From contig CAKVLS010000004.1 of NCBI GenBank assembly GCA_934757865.1, positions 1 through 64,000 of the forward strand: a stretch of DNA of 64,000 nt, given 5' to 3'. Position numbers and translations under genes: made by a program. This document shows, piece by piece, positions 34,321 through 43,577 of the stretch (the stretch's first letter is position 1; each line of letters starts with the position of its first letter). This stretch comes from an uncultured Clostridia bacterium (GTDB lineage: Bacteria > Bacillota > Clostridia > Christensenellales > UBA1242). The notes beneath the pieces are model-generated. The model searched no databases, was not told where the DNA came from, and saw nothing but the letters and a program-made list of their open reading frames with translations.

Positions 34321-35478
34321 TTATATAGGTTTTAATTTAGTTTTTTTTACATTTAATATTTGGCTCTCGCCTTTATTCTTTGCGATATTAAGCAAAATAC
34401 CTATTGCACTCATAAGTACAATAAGGGAGCTACTGCCTGCCGAGATAAAAGGTAGTGGCAGACCTGTAGGCGGGATTGAACCTGTGACTACCGCAATGTT
34501 GACTAGCACTTGTATTGATATCAGTGCCGTGATGCCAGTCGCAAGATAAGCGCCAAATAAACAATCGGCAGATTTTGCAATCTTTATGCCACATATAAGT
34601 ATGGTTATGAATAATAACATTAACCCAAGCACGCCAATAAATCCTAATTCTTCGCATATAACTGCAAATATAAAGTCACTCTCAGCAAACGGCAAAAACA
34701 GGTATTTTTGGCGTGAGTTAAATAACCCTACCCCAAACAGTCCGCCCGAGCCTAAACTATATAGCGATTGAACGAGCTGATACCCTTCGCCCTTTGGGTT
34801 TGCCCATGGGTCGATAAACGCAAGTAATCTTTTAAGTCTATAAGGTTCGATGATTATAAGCACGGGCACAAGGCATGCCGCAGGTATACATATTATCAAA
34901 AAATGTTTCAAGCTGATGCCACCCACAAAAAGCATGGTAAGCATAACAAGTCCTGTGCAAATAGTTATTGACATATTTGGTTCCATAAGTATAAGTACAC
35001 AAATGATACCACCAAAAATGCAAATAGGAAGTATACCCTTAAAAGTTTTTATCTTATCTCTACTTTTGCTAAGATATGCCGCAGTAAAAACTATGTAGCA
35101 AAACTTTGATATTTCGCTTGCCTGAATAGTAAACCCTGGGAGCCTTATCCATCGCCTTGCGCCATAGTTTTCGACTCCAATGCCAGGTATAAGAACAACA
35201 ATAAGCAAAATAATACCCACGCAAAGAATAGGAACAGCAAGTTTTTTGAGTTTGTGATAGTCAAAAAACGAAAAGCCTATCATTGCAGCCGCACCAATAC
35301 ATACGCCAATTATCTGTTTAGTCAAAAAGTGCTTGCTATCGCCATAAACAACATTTGCCGAATACGAACTTGCCGAGTACACCATCACGCACCCAAACAC
35401 CGCAAGAGAGATGACAACTATTGCAAGAATTATGCTGACTTTTTTGCTTTTAGCCCCTAAAAAGAACATATTCTTCAA
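34321..35478 (-). CDS. ftsW: Peptidoglycan glycosyltransferase FtsW/SpoVE
   Basis: SEDS-family polymerase that joins lipid II into glycan strands with its partner PBP. Encodes 385 residues with about ten membrane helices. WIRLPGFTIQASEISKF, the FAESDFIFAVICEELGF block and PTGLPLPFISAGSSS are family signatures. The likely start is the TTG at 35478, with GAGGCG six bases upstream; an ATG three codons later is spaced less well. It overlaps murD by 29 bases. FtsW and sporulation SpoVE cannot be separated by sequence alone. Confidence 0.94.
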   Translation of the reverse strand: MKNMFFLGAKSKKVSIILAIVVISLAVFGCVMVYSASSYSANVVYGDSKHFLTKQIIGVCIGAAAMIGFSFFDYHKLKKLAVPILCVGIILLIVVLIPGIGVENYGARRWIRLPGFTIQASEISKFCYIVFTAAYLSKSRDKIKTFKGILPICIFGGIICVLILMEPNMSITICTGLVMLTMLFVGGISLKHFLIICIPAACLVPVLIIIEPYRLKRLLAFIDPWANPKGEGYQLVQSLYSLGSGGLFGVGLFNSRQKYLFLPFAESDFIFAVICEELGFIGVLGLMLLFITILICGIKIAKSADCLFGAYLATGITALISIQVLVNIAVVTGSIPPTGLPLPFISAGSSSLIVLMSAIGILLNIAKNKGESQILNVKKTKLKPI

Positions 35479-36751
35479 ATTTTTCGCCTCTTTCTATATA
35501 ATTTTTGAATTCGTCATGGCTAGCACTTGCTGGGGACAAAAGCACAATATCTCCGTCCTTTGCCATAGATTTTGCTAGCTCTACCGCATCAAAAAGTTTG
35601 TCAGCTACTGCATAGTTATCAAAATTGTTTCGCTTGCAAGCATCTTGAATTTTATCTTTTACCGCCCCAAAAATTATTAGTTTTTTTACATTGAGATTTT
35701 GTATTAACTCATCATACTCATAGCCCTTGTCACTGCCACCAGCAAGAAGTATAGTGCTACCCTTTACACTTTTTAGAGCGACAAGTGTAGCGGAAATATT
35801 AGTTGCTTTGCTATCGTCTATGTATGTTACATTATCAATTTTGGCTATCTCTTCTAGCCTATGCTCTAAGCCTCTAAAAGCTGATATCTGCTGTCTTATT
35901 CTCTTAATAGATACGCCAGCAAGCCTTGCCATAGTGATGCATAGTAGGACATTGGCAAGGTTGTGCTCGCCGTACAATTTGATATCCTTTGTATCCATAA
36001 CATACACGGGTCTAAAACGCTTAACAAAATATATTTTACCGTCTTTTACATAAGCGCCTTTGCACTCGTCATGCAAAGAAAAAGCGTAAACTTTTGCTTT
36101 TGTTTCAAGCGCTAAATGCATAGAAATAGGGTCTTCGCTATTGAGTACTAAGTAGTCTTTTGGTCCCATATTTTTTGCTATATTATATTTTGCTTTTATA
36201 TAGTTTTCTTTTGTTTTATGATAATCTAAGTGGTCACTATCTATGTATGTAATTCCCGCAATATGCGGTCTAAATTTTTCAATAGTCATAAGCTGAAAAC
36301 TACTAACTTCTGCAACTAATTTTCTATCTTTTGTATGCCCAGTTATTGGCTCGCCTATATTTCCAACAGTTTTTGAGCCTTTGATTATAGAGCCTAGAAG
36401 CGTTACTGCCGTTGTCTTACCATTTGTGCCGGTAATAGCCAAAAGCTCTCCTCGGCAAAATGACGCCCCAAGTTCGAGCTCTCCAATTACCTTTATGCCC
36501 ATTTTATATATTTTTTGCATAATTTCGCTGTCAAGCCTTACTGCCGGACTTACGACACAGACATCTATTTTTTTTAGTATTTCAGTGTTTAGTTTTTTGA
36601 CAAAAGTTACCTTCCCAAAAGTCTTATTGTTTTGAGCATTTTGGTACTTTTTATTATCGCTGTCGTACACAAAAACATTTTGTTTTTTGCTTATAAGTAA
36701 ACTCGCTGCACTGATACCGCTCTTTTCAAACCCTATAATCAAATAGTTCAT
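35450..36751 (-). CDS. murD: UDP-N-acetylmuramoylalanine-D-glutamate ligase
   Basis: Adds D-Glu to UDP-MurNAc-L-Ala. In the 433-residue product an N-terminal Rossmann-like domain starts NYLIIGFEKSGISAA. ATP loop is ITGTNGKTTAV, DSDHLDYHKTKENY is the central motif, and IDDSKATNISATLVAL the C-terminal family signature. AGGGG precedes the ATG. Four bases after mraY. Confidence 0.97.
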   Translation of the reverse strand: MNYLIIGFEKSGISAASLLISKKQNVFVYDSDNKKYQNAQNNKTFGKVTFVKKLNTEILKKIDVCVVSPAVRLDSEIMQKIYKMGIKVIGELELGASFCRGELLAITGTNGKTTAVTLLGSIIKGSKTVGNIGEPITGHTKDRKLVAEVSSFQLMTIEKFRPHIAGITYIDSDHLDYHKTKENYIKAKYNIAKNMGPKDYLVLNSEDPISMHLALETKAKVYAFSLHDECKGAYVKDGKIYFVKRFRPVYVMDTKDIKLYGEHNLANVLLCITMARLAGVSIKRIRQQISAFRGLEHRLEEIAKIDNVTYIDDSKATNISATLVALKSVKGSTILLAGGSDKGYEYDELIQNLNVKKLIIFGAVKDKIQDACKRNNFDNYAVADKLFDAVELAKSMAKDGDIVLLSPASASHDEFKNYIERGEKFEEYVLFRG

Positions 36752-36754
36752 AAA

Positions 36755-37747
36755 TTATCCCCTAATTACTATAGTTAGCAAAATGCTAAGCACGCTCAGC
36801 ATTGCCGTTATAATAATATATATGGTGACAATTTTTGTTTCATACATACCTTTTTTCTCAAAGTGGTGATGAAGTGGTGCCATAAGAAAAACTCTTTTGT
36901 GAGTTCTCTTAAAATGCAAAACTTGAATAATAACTGACACTGTCGACATGACAAACATAAATCCAATAATTGGTATATAGAGGTCAAGTCCCGTAAAGCA
37001 AGCAGCGGTCGCAACTACACTACCAATAGCAAGCGAGCCTGTATCTCCCATAAATATGCTAGCTGGGTGACTATTAAAAATCAAGAACCCCATTAGTCCC
37101 CCGACTACCGAAAAGACAAATATAAGAAGATTCTTTTGCTCTATCATAGCTAGGTTGTCAAGCCCCGGAAGATAAATAAGTGTGATGATAGCAAGACCTA
37201 TTAAATACACAACACTAACGCTACCCGCTAGCCCATCAAGTCCGTCAGTTAAGTTGACGCTATTGGTAGTAGCAATAAATATAAAGATAATAAATGGAAT
37301 AATAAATATACCAAGGTCAAGCTTTGCATCTGAAAAAGGCACTATTATACTCGTACCTATGCTAGAGTTTTTGTAAACAAAAACGCCTATTATTATACTA
37401 ATAGCTAGTTGGCCGATTACTTTTTGATAGGCTTTTAGTCCTAAGTTTCGCTTGCATTTTATCTTGATAAAGTCGTCCAAAAATCCCAGCACCCCAAAGG
37501 CGAAAAATACAGCTATCGCCATAAGTGCCACCGAAAAGCTCTCCCTCATAAGGCAAAAACTAGCTATAATTGATGATAGTATAAATATTATGCCGCCCAT
37601 TGTGGGAGTGCCTTGTTTGGACTTGTGCGACTCTACATAACTTAGAATATTTTGCCCAAACTTTAATCTTTTGGTCCACTTAATAACTAGCGGAGATAAG
37701 ATAAGCGCCACAAAAAAAGATATTAAAATAGCTAAAAAATACTCCAC
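36755..37747 (-). CDS. mraY: Phospho-N-acetylmuramoyl-pentapeptide transferase
   Basis: Membrane enzyme making lipid I on undecaprenyl phosphate. Encodes 330 residues with about ten helices. GTPTMGGIIFI, FLDDFIKI (the catalytic Asp pair), NLTDGLDGLA and the APLHHHFEKKG loop near the C-terminus are all present. The start codon is GTG with AAGGAG seven bases upstream. Confidence 0.97.
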   Translation of the reverse strand: MEYFLAILISFFVALILSPLVIKWTKRLKFGQNILSYVESHKSKQGTPTMGGIIFILSSIIASFCLMRESFSVALMAIAVFFAFGVLGFLDDFIKIKCKRNLGLKAYQKVIGQLAISIIIGVFVYKNSSIGTSIIVPFSDAKLDLGIFIIPFIIFIFIATTNSVNLTDGLDGLAGSVSVVYLIGLAIITLIYLPGLDNLAMIEQKNLLIFVFSVVGGLMGFLIFNSHPASIFMGDTGSLAIGSVVATAACFTGLDLYIPIIGFMFVMSTVSVIIQVLHFKRTHKRVFLMAPLHHHFEKKGMYETKIVTIYIIITAMLSVLSILLTIVIRG

Positions 37748-37750
37748 TTT

Positions 37751-39190
37751 TTACTCCTTTTGATGCTTTTTCTTGGTTTTTAGGTCGTTTACCACCTCAA
37801 AATCGCTAAAATGATACTTTACTCCGTCTATTTCTTGGTAGTCCTCAGCACCTTTTCCTAGCACCAAAATACAAGAACCTTTTGGGCTTGTTGTTATTCC
37901 TGTAATTATTGCCTGAGTTCTATTTTCTATAACAAGAGCTTCTGGGCAGCCTTCTTTTATCTCGTCAATGATAGCGTATGGATTTTCAAATCTAGGGTTG
38001 TCGCTCGTGATAATTACTTTGTTACTATACTTTTTGGCTATCTCGCCCATAACCTTTCGCTTGCCCTTATCTCTATTTCCGCCACATCCAAAAATAGTCG
38101 TGATATACCCTTTGCTAAGAGCTTTTGCTGTTCGCAAGACATTTTCTACTCCGTCTGGCGTATGGGCAAAGTCTATTATGACATTTTTGTCCCCAACAGT
38201 TATTAGGTTAAATCTGCCAGCGACATTTTCTATTGTATATAAGCCTGCTACTATCTGGTCACTTGTTATGCCGATAAGCTTAGCTCCTAGTATAGCTGCT
38301 AGCGAGTTATAAATATTAAACTTACCTGCAAGCGAGATCTGCACCTCCAAAATATCGTCAAAAAGATTAACAACAAACTTAGACCCCGAAAGGCTCATCT
38401 TGGTATTGATAGCAAAAACATCACTTGGATTTATAAGTCCATAAGTGTATTTAGTAACTTGACATTTTTCAAAAAACTCTCTTCCAACCTCGTCATCTGC
38501 ATTAAAAATACATTTTTTGCAATAATCTTCTAAAAAGAACTTCGCCTTAGTCTCCTTGTACCTCTCCATTGTCTCAAAATAATCTAAGTGGTCACGAGTA
38601 AAATTGGTAAATATTCCTAGCTCAAATTTAACGCCATACACCTTGTATAAGTCAAGAGCATGAGCCGAAACTTCCATCACGACATATTGAACGCCAGCAT
38701 TTTTCATCTTGCTAAAAACTTCAAAAAGCTCTTGTGGGTCAGGTGTTGTAAGAGTCGCCCTAAAAAAAACTTTGTTAATCTCTATACCATTAGTGCCGAT
38801 GATACCAACACTTTTGCCTGCCGTTTCTAAGATATTTTTTAGCATATACGAAGTCGTAGTCTTGCCGTTTGTACCAGTTATGCCGATAATTTTTAGGTCC
38901 TTGTCCGGATTACCAAAAAAGTTACTGCAAATTTTGGCAATATTTTTTCGCACATTTTGAAGTCTTACCTGAGTTACTTTGTACGGCAAAAACTCCTCAA
39001 CGACAAGTGCCACAGCGCCATTGCATATAGCTTCTTTTGCATAACTTTCGCCGTCCTTGTCTACGCCCTTGTAACAAAAGAACAACCCATTTTGTACTTC
39101 ATTTTGAGAGTTCTTTTGGAGGCTCAAAATATCTACATCTTCGCCTCTAAGCTCATAATCTATACCTTTTAGCAAACTTGTTATATTCAT
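37751..39190 (-). CDS. murE: UDP-MurNAc-tripeptide synthetase, meso-DAP type
   Basis: Adds the third stem residue to UDP-MurNAc-L-Ala-D-Glu. The 479-residue product starts MNITSLLKG with AAGGAG eight bases upstream; a longer frame to 39271 crosses the upstream terminator. ATP loop ITGTNGKTTTSYM, the TRDHLDYF motif, and ITSDNPRFENP. DNPR selects meso-diaminopimelate over lysine. murF, usually next, is missing here. Confidence 0.96.
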   Translation of the reverse strand: MNITSLLKGIDYELRGEDVDILSLQKNSQNEVQNGLFFCYKGVDKDGESYAKEAICNGAVALVVEEFLPYKVTQVRLQNVRKNIAKICSNFFGNPDKDLKIIGITGTNGKTTTSYMLKNILETAGKSVGIIGTNGIEINKVFFRATLTTPDPQELFEVFSKMKNAGVQYVVMEVSAHALDLYKVYGVKFELGIFTNFTRDHLDYFETMERYKETKAKFFLEDYCKKCIFNADDEVGREFFEKCQVTKYTYGLINPSDVFAINTKMSLSGSKFVVNLFDDILEVQISLAGKFNIYNSLAAILGAKLIGITSDQIVAGLYTIENVAGRFNLITVGDKNVIIDFAHTPDGVENVLRTAKALSKGYITTIFGCGGNRDKGKRKVMGEIAKKYSNKVIITSDNPRFENPYAIIDEIKEGCPEALVIENRTQAIITGITTSPKGSCILVLGKGAEDYQEIDGVKYHFSDFEVVNDLKTKKKHQKE

Positions 39191-39254
39191 ATATTTATCT
39201 CCTTTTTTTTGCTCTATAATATAGCTTTTTGAGGCGAATAATTTGTCAAAAATA

Positions 39255-39288
39255 AAAAAAGACAATATCATCTAAATATTGTCTTAAT
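39255..39288 (-). terminator. Hairpin after the ftsI/spoVD gene
   Basis: AAGACAATAT / ATATTGTCTT stem with T-rich tail on the minus strand, between the PBP gene and murE. It may reduce readthrough within the operon. Confidence 0.75.
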
Positions 39289-39296
39289 TTTTTGAG

Positions 39297-41195
39297 TTAA
39301 TTTGTCGTAATTACTATTGTTTGTCCGCTGGATATTTTTGTACCACCGCTAGGGTACTGGCTAATAAGCACTTCGCCCTCGCCTGCTATCTCATAATTGA
39401 TGCCATACTTTTCTATAATGCTTATTGCGCTCGCTAGTGGCTGTCCTACAACATCTGGAACTATGACAAAACTTTCTGTCTTTTCAAAATCCTTAGGGAT
39501 ATTTTTGTAAGCAAAAAGCCCTTCAAAAATCTGTTTACCATACGGGCTTGCAACAACACTACCATAGTAAGCTCCGCTACTTGGCTCGTTAACACATACA
39601 AGTAGTGCGTACTCTGGGTCACTCGCTGGATACATACCAAAGAAACTTGATACATATTTGCCTCTTGCGATAGTCCCATTTTCGTACTTTTGGGCAGTTC
39701 CTGTCTTGCCGCCTATATCGTAACCTGTAACAAAAGTCCCTTCGCCTTTTTTGAGTGACAAAACACCTTTTAATAGTTCATTGACTTGTTTTGAAACAGC
39801 AGGTGATACAGTTGTACTCTTTTTGGTTATTCCGCTTGTTTTTACAACCTTATTGCCGTTATATACTGCTTTTAGGATATGTGGAGTAACAAGAGTGCCG
39901 CCGTTGATAATGCTACAAAAAGCCGTAAGTAATTGGAGCTGGCTAACAGCTACCGCCTGACCAAAGCTTATACGGGCAAGGTCGACAGTTTTAACAAGCG
40001 ATTTGTCCATAAGTATGCCGCTACTCTCGCCCAAGATATCAACGCCAGTTTTTTCGCCTATGCCAAATTGTTTTAGATATTTGTACAACTTTTCTTTGCC
40101 TAGCCTTAGCCCCAAGTCCATAAAGACACAGTTACAAGAGTTGCAAATCCCCTCTGCAAGATTTTGACTACCATGTCCTATACTTCGCCAGCATTTGATT
40201 CTTTGACCATCGACTATTCTATACCCAGGACAATAAAATCTATCATTAAAACTAGTTAGCCCCTCCGAAAGTGCCGCCGCCACTGTCAAAATCTTAAAAG
40301 TAGAACCTGGCTCATAAACATCAACGACAGATTTATTTTTTGTAAGCTCCATAAGAGTTTTTACATCTTCTCTAGGTGGGGTGTTATTATCATATGACGG
40401 AGTCATTCCCATACCTAAGATTTCGCCAGTCTTTGCATTTAGCATAACAATAGATGCTGACTTTGGATTATGAGTTTGAGTGATATCATATAGAGCCTTC
40501 TCGATTATTGCTTGGATCTTACTATCAATTGTTAGCATAAGATTGAGCCCGTCAACAGCTGGCACATAATAATCTATGCCTTCTATCTCTACCCCTGACG
40601 CATCACCTTGAGATAGCACCCTGCCATTGACGCCTTTTAGGAGTTCATTATAATAAGCCTCTACACCCGCCTGACCTATATTATCTATAGTAGTAAGTCC
40701 TAAGACTTGTGTCAAAAACTGCCCATAAGGATAATATCTAGAAATATTTTGGCTAAGCACAACACCGCTCAAATTTTTGTCAATTATCTTACTTGCGGTC
40801 TCTTCATCAACTGATAGTTTGATTAAACTTTCGGATATAGACTTATTTTTTGCTTTATCAAAGACCTTTTGCCTATCTATGCCCAAAATACTAGATAATG
40901 TGTCCGCAACTTCGTCAGCATTTTTAACATTTTTTGCCCTAACATAGATATCATAAGTTGTATAACTTGTAGCTAAGTAGTCGCCCGTCCTATCAAGTAT
41001 ATCTCCACGGCGGGCAGACAGTGGCAGCGTTCTTACCCACTGTGGAACGGCTTTTACTATAAGACTATCTTGTTTGAGCCCCTGAAGATAAAAGACTCTA
41101 ATGATAAGTGCACAAAAAATAAAGGCTATCAGTATTAACAATACTAATAACCTCTTTTGTAAAGATAAAATTGAATATTTAATTTTAAGCTTCAA
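39297..41195 (-). CDS. Division or sporulation penicillin-binding protein (FtsI/SpoVD)
   Basis: Class B PBP, septal transpeptidase. Encodes 632 residues. One N-terminal membrane helix (about 15-35), PBP dimerisation domain with RRGDILDRTGDYLA, then transpeptidase domain with active-site PGSTFK, SCN (NSCNCVF) and KTG (GGKTGTAQ). One C-terminal PASTA domain (PDVVGQPLASAI) follows, as in SpoVD. The start is TTG with GGAGG seven bases upstream. Only one such gene is in the cluster, so it probably serves vegetative division with FtsW. Confidence 0.93.
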   Translation of the reverse strand: MKLKIKYSILSLQKRLLVLLILIAFIFCALIIRVFYLQGLKQDSLIVKAVPQWVRTLPLSARRGDILDRTGDYLATSYTTYDIYVRAKNVKNADEVADTLSSILGIDRQKVFDKAKNKSISESLIKLSVDEETASKIIDKNLSGVVLSQNISRYYPYGQFLTQVLGLTTIDNIGQAGVEAYYNELLKGVNGRVLSQGDASGVEIEGIDYYVPAVDGLNLMLTIDSKIQAIIEKALYDITQTHNPKSASIVMLNAKTGEILGMGMTPSYDNNTPPREDVKTLMELTKNKSVVDVYEPGSTFKILTVAAALSEGLTSFNDRFYCPGYRIVDGQRIKCWRSIGHGSQNLAEGICNSCNCVFMDLGLRLGKEKLYKYLKQFGIGEKTGVDILGESSGILMDKSLVKTVDLARISFGQAVAVSQLQLLTAFCSIINGGTLVTPHILKAVYNGNKVVKTSGITKKSTTVSPAVSKQVNELLKGVLSLKKGEGTFVTGYDIGGKTGTAQKYENGTIARGKYVSSFFGMYPASDPEYALLVCVNEPSSGAYYGSVVASPYGKQIFEGLFAYKNIPKDFEKTESFVIVPDVVGQPLASAISIIEKYGINYEIAGEGEVLISQYPSGGTKISSGQTIVITTN

Positions 41196-41198
41196 GCT

Positions 41199-41810
41199 TT
41201 AGCCTCCAAAAATGCTAGAGAAGAAGTTGCACACTTTATCAAACCAATTTGTTTCGCTTGGTATCTCTTCAATTATTTGTCTAGGTATAAGCTCGATATC
41301 TTGATACTCGCCTTCTGCCATGTCAAGACCGCCAGCATTTAAGCCTTCTTTTATTCCGTCTAGTTGACCTTTTATAGCAGCATTTTCTTCTTCAAGAGTT
41401 ACTACTATTTGAGAGTTTGTGCCCACTTCTGCTCTGTATCTATTAATAAGTACAGCATTATATATTAAAAGTATGCTAAGAAGTAGCACAATAGACGCAA
41501 ATACTCCAATTATTAGTTTTCCTCTAAGATTGATAGAAACAACTTGTGAAGGTGTTTCTTCTACATCCTCTTTTAGTCTAATAGTTGGGAAAAATTCGTT
41601 ATCTACTTTTGTTATAGTCTCGGTGCTTGTGATAGGCTCAGCAAGCATCTCGCTTTTCATCTTTTCATAATTTTCTGCGATGTCGTCTTCGTAGGTGGTA
41701 TCAAAATGGTTCAGTTCGCTTTTTGCAATAGAAGATAAATCTTGCACCTTGCTCAAATTGATGTCATCTATATCCGTTGTTTGATCGGTTATTAGTTTTG
41801 CACTACTCAT
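41199..41810 (-). CDS. ftsL: FtsL-like septum protein with long acidic N-terminal extension
   Basis: Encodes 203 residues. About 95 mostly acidic, cytoplasmic residues precede one membrane helix (about 96-118), then a coiled-coil-like stretch EVGTNSQIVVTLEEENAAIKG and a hydrophobic C-terminal end. The single helix with heptads outside and the place between rsmH and the PBP gene are those of FtsL. The sequence itself is too divergent to prove it. Typical FtsL is 100-120 residues, so the N-terminal extension is unusual. AAGGAGG precedes the ATG. Confidence 0.75.
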   Translation of the reverse strand: MSSAKLITDQTTDIDDINLSKVQDLSSIAKSELNHFDTTYEDDIAENYEKMKSEMLAEPITSTETITKVDNEFFPTIRLKEDVEETPSQVVSINLRGKLIIGVFASIVLLLSILLIYNAVLINRYRAEVGTNSQIVVTLEEENAAIKGQLDGIKEGLNAGGLDMAEGEYQDIELIPRQIIEEIPSETNWFDKVCNFFSSIFGG

Positions 41811-41827
41811 TTTGAAACCTCCTTAAT

Positions 41828-42763
41828 CTATAACTTCTCTACAATACGAAGCTTAGCGCTAGTTGACCTAGAATTTACTTTTAGTTCACTCTCGCTTGCT
41901 ACGATTGGTTTTTTGTTTATTAGTTTAACAACCTCTTTGTGATGACAAACACAAATTGGAAGTTCTTTTGGGCATATACAACCTGTTGACTCATCTTTGA
42001 AAACAGTTTTTACTATTCTATCTTCTAGTGAGTGGAAAGTAAGAACAACAAGCCTGCCACCTTTATTCAAACTAAAAATCATTTCTTTGAGTGCTCTATC
42101 TAGGTCTGCTAGCTCGCCGTTAACCTCAATTCTTATCGCTTGAAAGGTCTTTTTGGCTACGCTACCGCCTTTGTGTAGCACCTTTGAAGGAACGCTACTT
42201 TCGATAATTTTTACAAGCTCTCCAGTAGTTTCTATATTTTTAGTTTCTCTTGTCTTTATAATGTTTCTTGCGATAGATTTTGCAAAGTCCTCTTCGCCAT
42301 ACTCAAAAAGTATTTTGATAAGCTCTTCATATGAGTAGCTATTAACTACTTCATACGCAGATAAACTTTGGCTCTTGTCCATACGCATGTCTAGTGGAGC
42401 ATCAAATCTATAACTGAATCCTCTCTCGGCGTTGTCTATCTGATATGATGACACCCCAAGGTCTATTAACACTCCGTCTACTTTTTCAATACCATTTTCG
42501 GCTAGTATTGATTTATAATTTTTGAAATCCTCATTTACAAAAATTATCTTTGGCTTCTTATCTTTTAATCTCTCTTTTCCTACCTGTATTGCCTCAATAT
42601 CTTTGTCAATACAAATAAGTGTTCCTTCACTTGAAAGTTTGTCCGCTATAACGCTGCTATGTCCTGCCCCACCCATGGTGCAATCTACATAAGTGCCGTT
42701 TGGCTTAATATTAAGTCCATCAATACACTCATTTAGCATAACTGGTATATGACTAAATTCCAT
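41828..42763 (-). CDS. rsmH: 16S rRNA (cytosine1402-N4)-methyltransferase
   Basis: Methylates C1402 in the ribosomal P site. In the 311-residue product HIPVMLNECIDGL is the family start, YVDCTMGGAGHSSVI binds SAM, GVLIDLGVSSYQID and FSYRFDAPLDMRM follow, and LTFHSLEDRIVK closes the active site. The start overlaps mraZ by 11 bases, with AGGCGAG upstream. Confidence 0.98.
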   Translation of the reverse strand: MEFSHIPVMLNECIDGLNIKPNGTYVDCTMGGAGHSSVIADKLSSEGTLICIDKDIEAIQVGKERLKDKKPKIIFVNEDFKNYKSILAENGIEKVDGVLIDLGVSSYQIDNAERGFSYRFDAPLDMRMDKSQSLSAYEVVNSYSYEELIKILFEYGEEDFAKSIARNIIKTRETKNIETTGELVKIIESSVPSKVLHKGGSVAKKTFQAIRIEVNGELADLDRALKEMIFSLNKGGRLVVLTFHSLEDRIVKTVFKDESTGCICPKELPICVCHHKEVVKLINKKPIVASESELKVNSRSTSAKLRIVEKL

Positions 42764-43181
42764 ACTCGCCTAGCTCACTCAAAACTTCATCAAAGTTTCC
42801 AGCATTTTCGTTATACTTATTCCATCTCTCTCTAGACCATAGCTCAGCACGGTTGCCTACGCCGATAAATACAACATCTTTTGTAATTCCAGCAAACTCT
42901 CTAAGGCTAGCTGGCAACAAAAATCTGCCTTGATTGTCCTCTTCTACCTCAAAAGCCGAAGATAGAAGTAGTCTCAAAGGTCTTTGGGCTTTGGAATCAA
43001 AAATAGGTAGACTATCAAGTCTCTCTTCTAGCGCATCAAATTGCTTACGAGAGAACACGAACAAACAACCATCGCTGCCCTTTGTTATGAAACAGCCATC
43101 GCTAAACTCTTTTTTAAGCTTAGCAGGTAGTCTTAGTCTAAACTTTTGGTCACACTGATGAAAGTACTCGCCGTTTAACAT
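42753..43181 (-). CDS. mraZ: Transcriptional regulator MraZ
   Basis: First gene of the dcw operon and its autoregulator. The 142-residue product starts MLNGEYFHQCDQKFRL. The ATG at 43181 is chosen since GGAGG lies seven bases upstream; ATGs at 43187 and beyond are too close to or before it. Two AbrB-like SpoVT domains each carry the DxxGR-type turn: DQKFRLRLP and DNQGRFLLPASLR. It should bind the GTGGT repeats at 43242-43276. Confidence 0.96.
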   Translation of the reverse strand: MLNGEYFHQCDQKFRLRLPAKLKKEFSDGCFITKGSDGCLFVFSRKQFDALEERLDSLPIFDSKAQRPLRLLLSSAFEVEEDNQGRFLLPASLREFAGITKDVVFIGVGNRAELWSRERWNKYNENAGNFDEVLSELGEYGI

Positions 43182-43233
43182 AGTCATACCTCCTTTTCCA
43201 AAAATCATCAAAGATAGTCCTTTAATTGACTAT

Positions 43234-43262
43234 ATTATACAACACTTTTTAACCACTTCCAA
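43234..43262 (-). promoter_or_regulatory. Promoter of the mraZ operon
   Basis: TTGGAA (43257-43262), 17-base spacer, TATAAT (43234-43239) on the minus strand. Confidence 0.75.
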
Positions 43263-43276
43263 CCACTTTTGACCAC
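43242..43276 (-). promoter_or_regulatory. MraZ box array
   Basis: Three GTGGT boxes (plus-strand ACCAC at 43252, 43262 and 43272) and one GTGTT (at 43241-43245), one per ten bases, so on one face of the helix. They overlap the -35 box and spacer. Known MraZ operators are three to four such repeats upstream of mraZ. Confidence 0.85.
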
Positions 43277-43545
43277 TTTTCAAAAAAATTTTTACTTTTT
43301 TGAAACTTTTTTGACCCAAAATATCAAAATTTTGGCAAACAAGTTATGTAAAAATAACTAACTTGTACATAATATAAAACATTATAATAAGACAAATACC
43401 GACAAATATAGAGAAAAAATATGGAGCAAAATAGCCTGCTACACTAACAGACTTACCAAATACCTCTACTCTATATATGTAAAACATCTCATATGCACAA
43501 ATATGCAAATAAAAAAGCCACTAAATGAATTTAGCTCAAACAAAA

Positions 43546-43577
43546 AAAATCAAATCGCTTTAAGCAATTTGATTTTT
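43546..43577 (-). terminator. Terminator of the gene at 43560
   Basis: AAATCAAATTGCT / AGCGATTTGATTT stem on the minus strand, T run after; the stem includes the stop codon and last codons of the gene. Confidence 0.85.

Larger units (their letters stand above)
43182..43545. other. Intergenic region: mraZ promoter region and AT-rich spacer
   Basis: No gene seen. From the left: mraZ leader, promoter and MraZ boxes (to 43276), then AT-rich sequence. At 43513-43535 is a second small hairpin with a T run on the minus strand (CTAAAT / ATTTAG), just after the terminator of the gene at 43560; it may be a back-up terminator. Confidence 0.6.
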
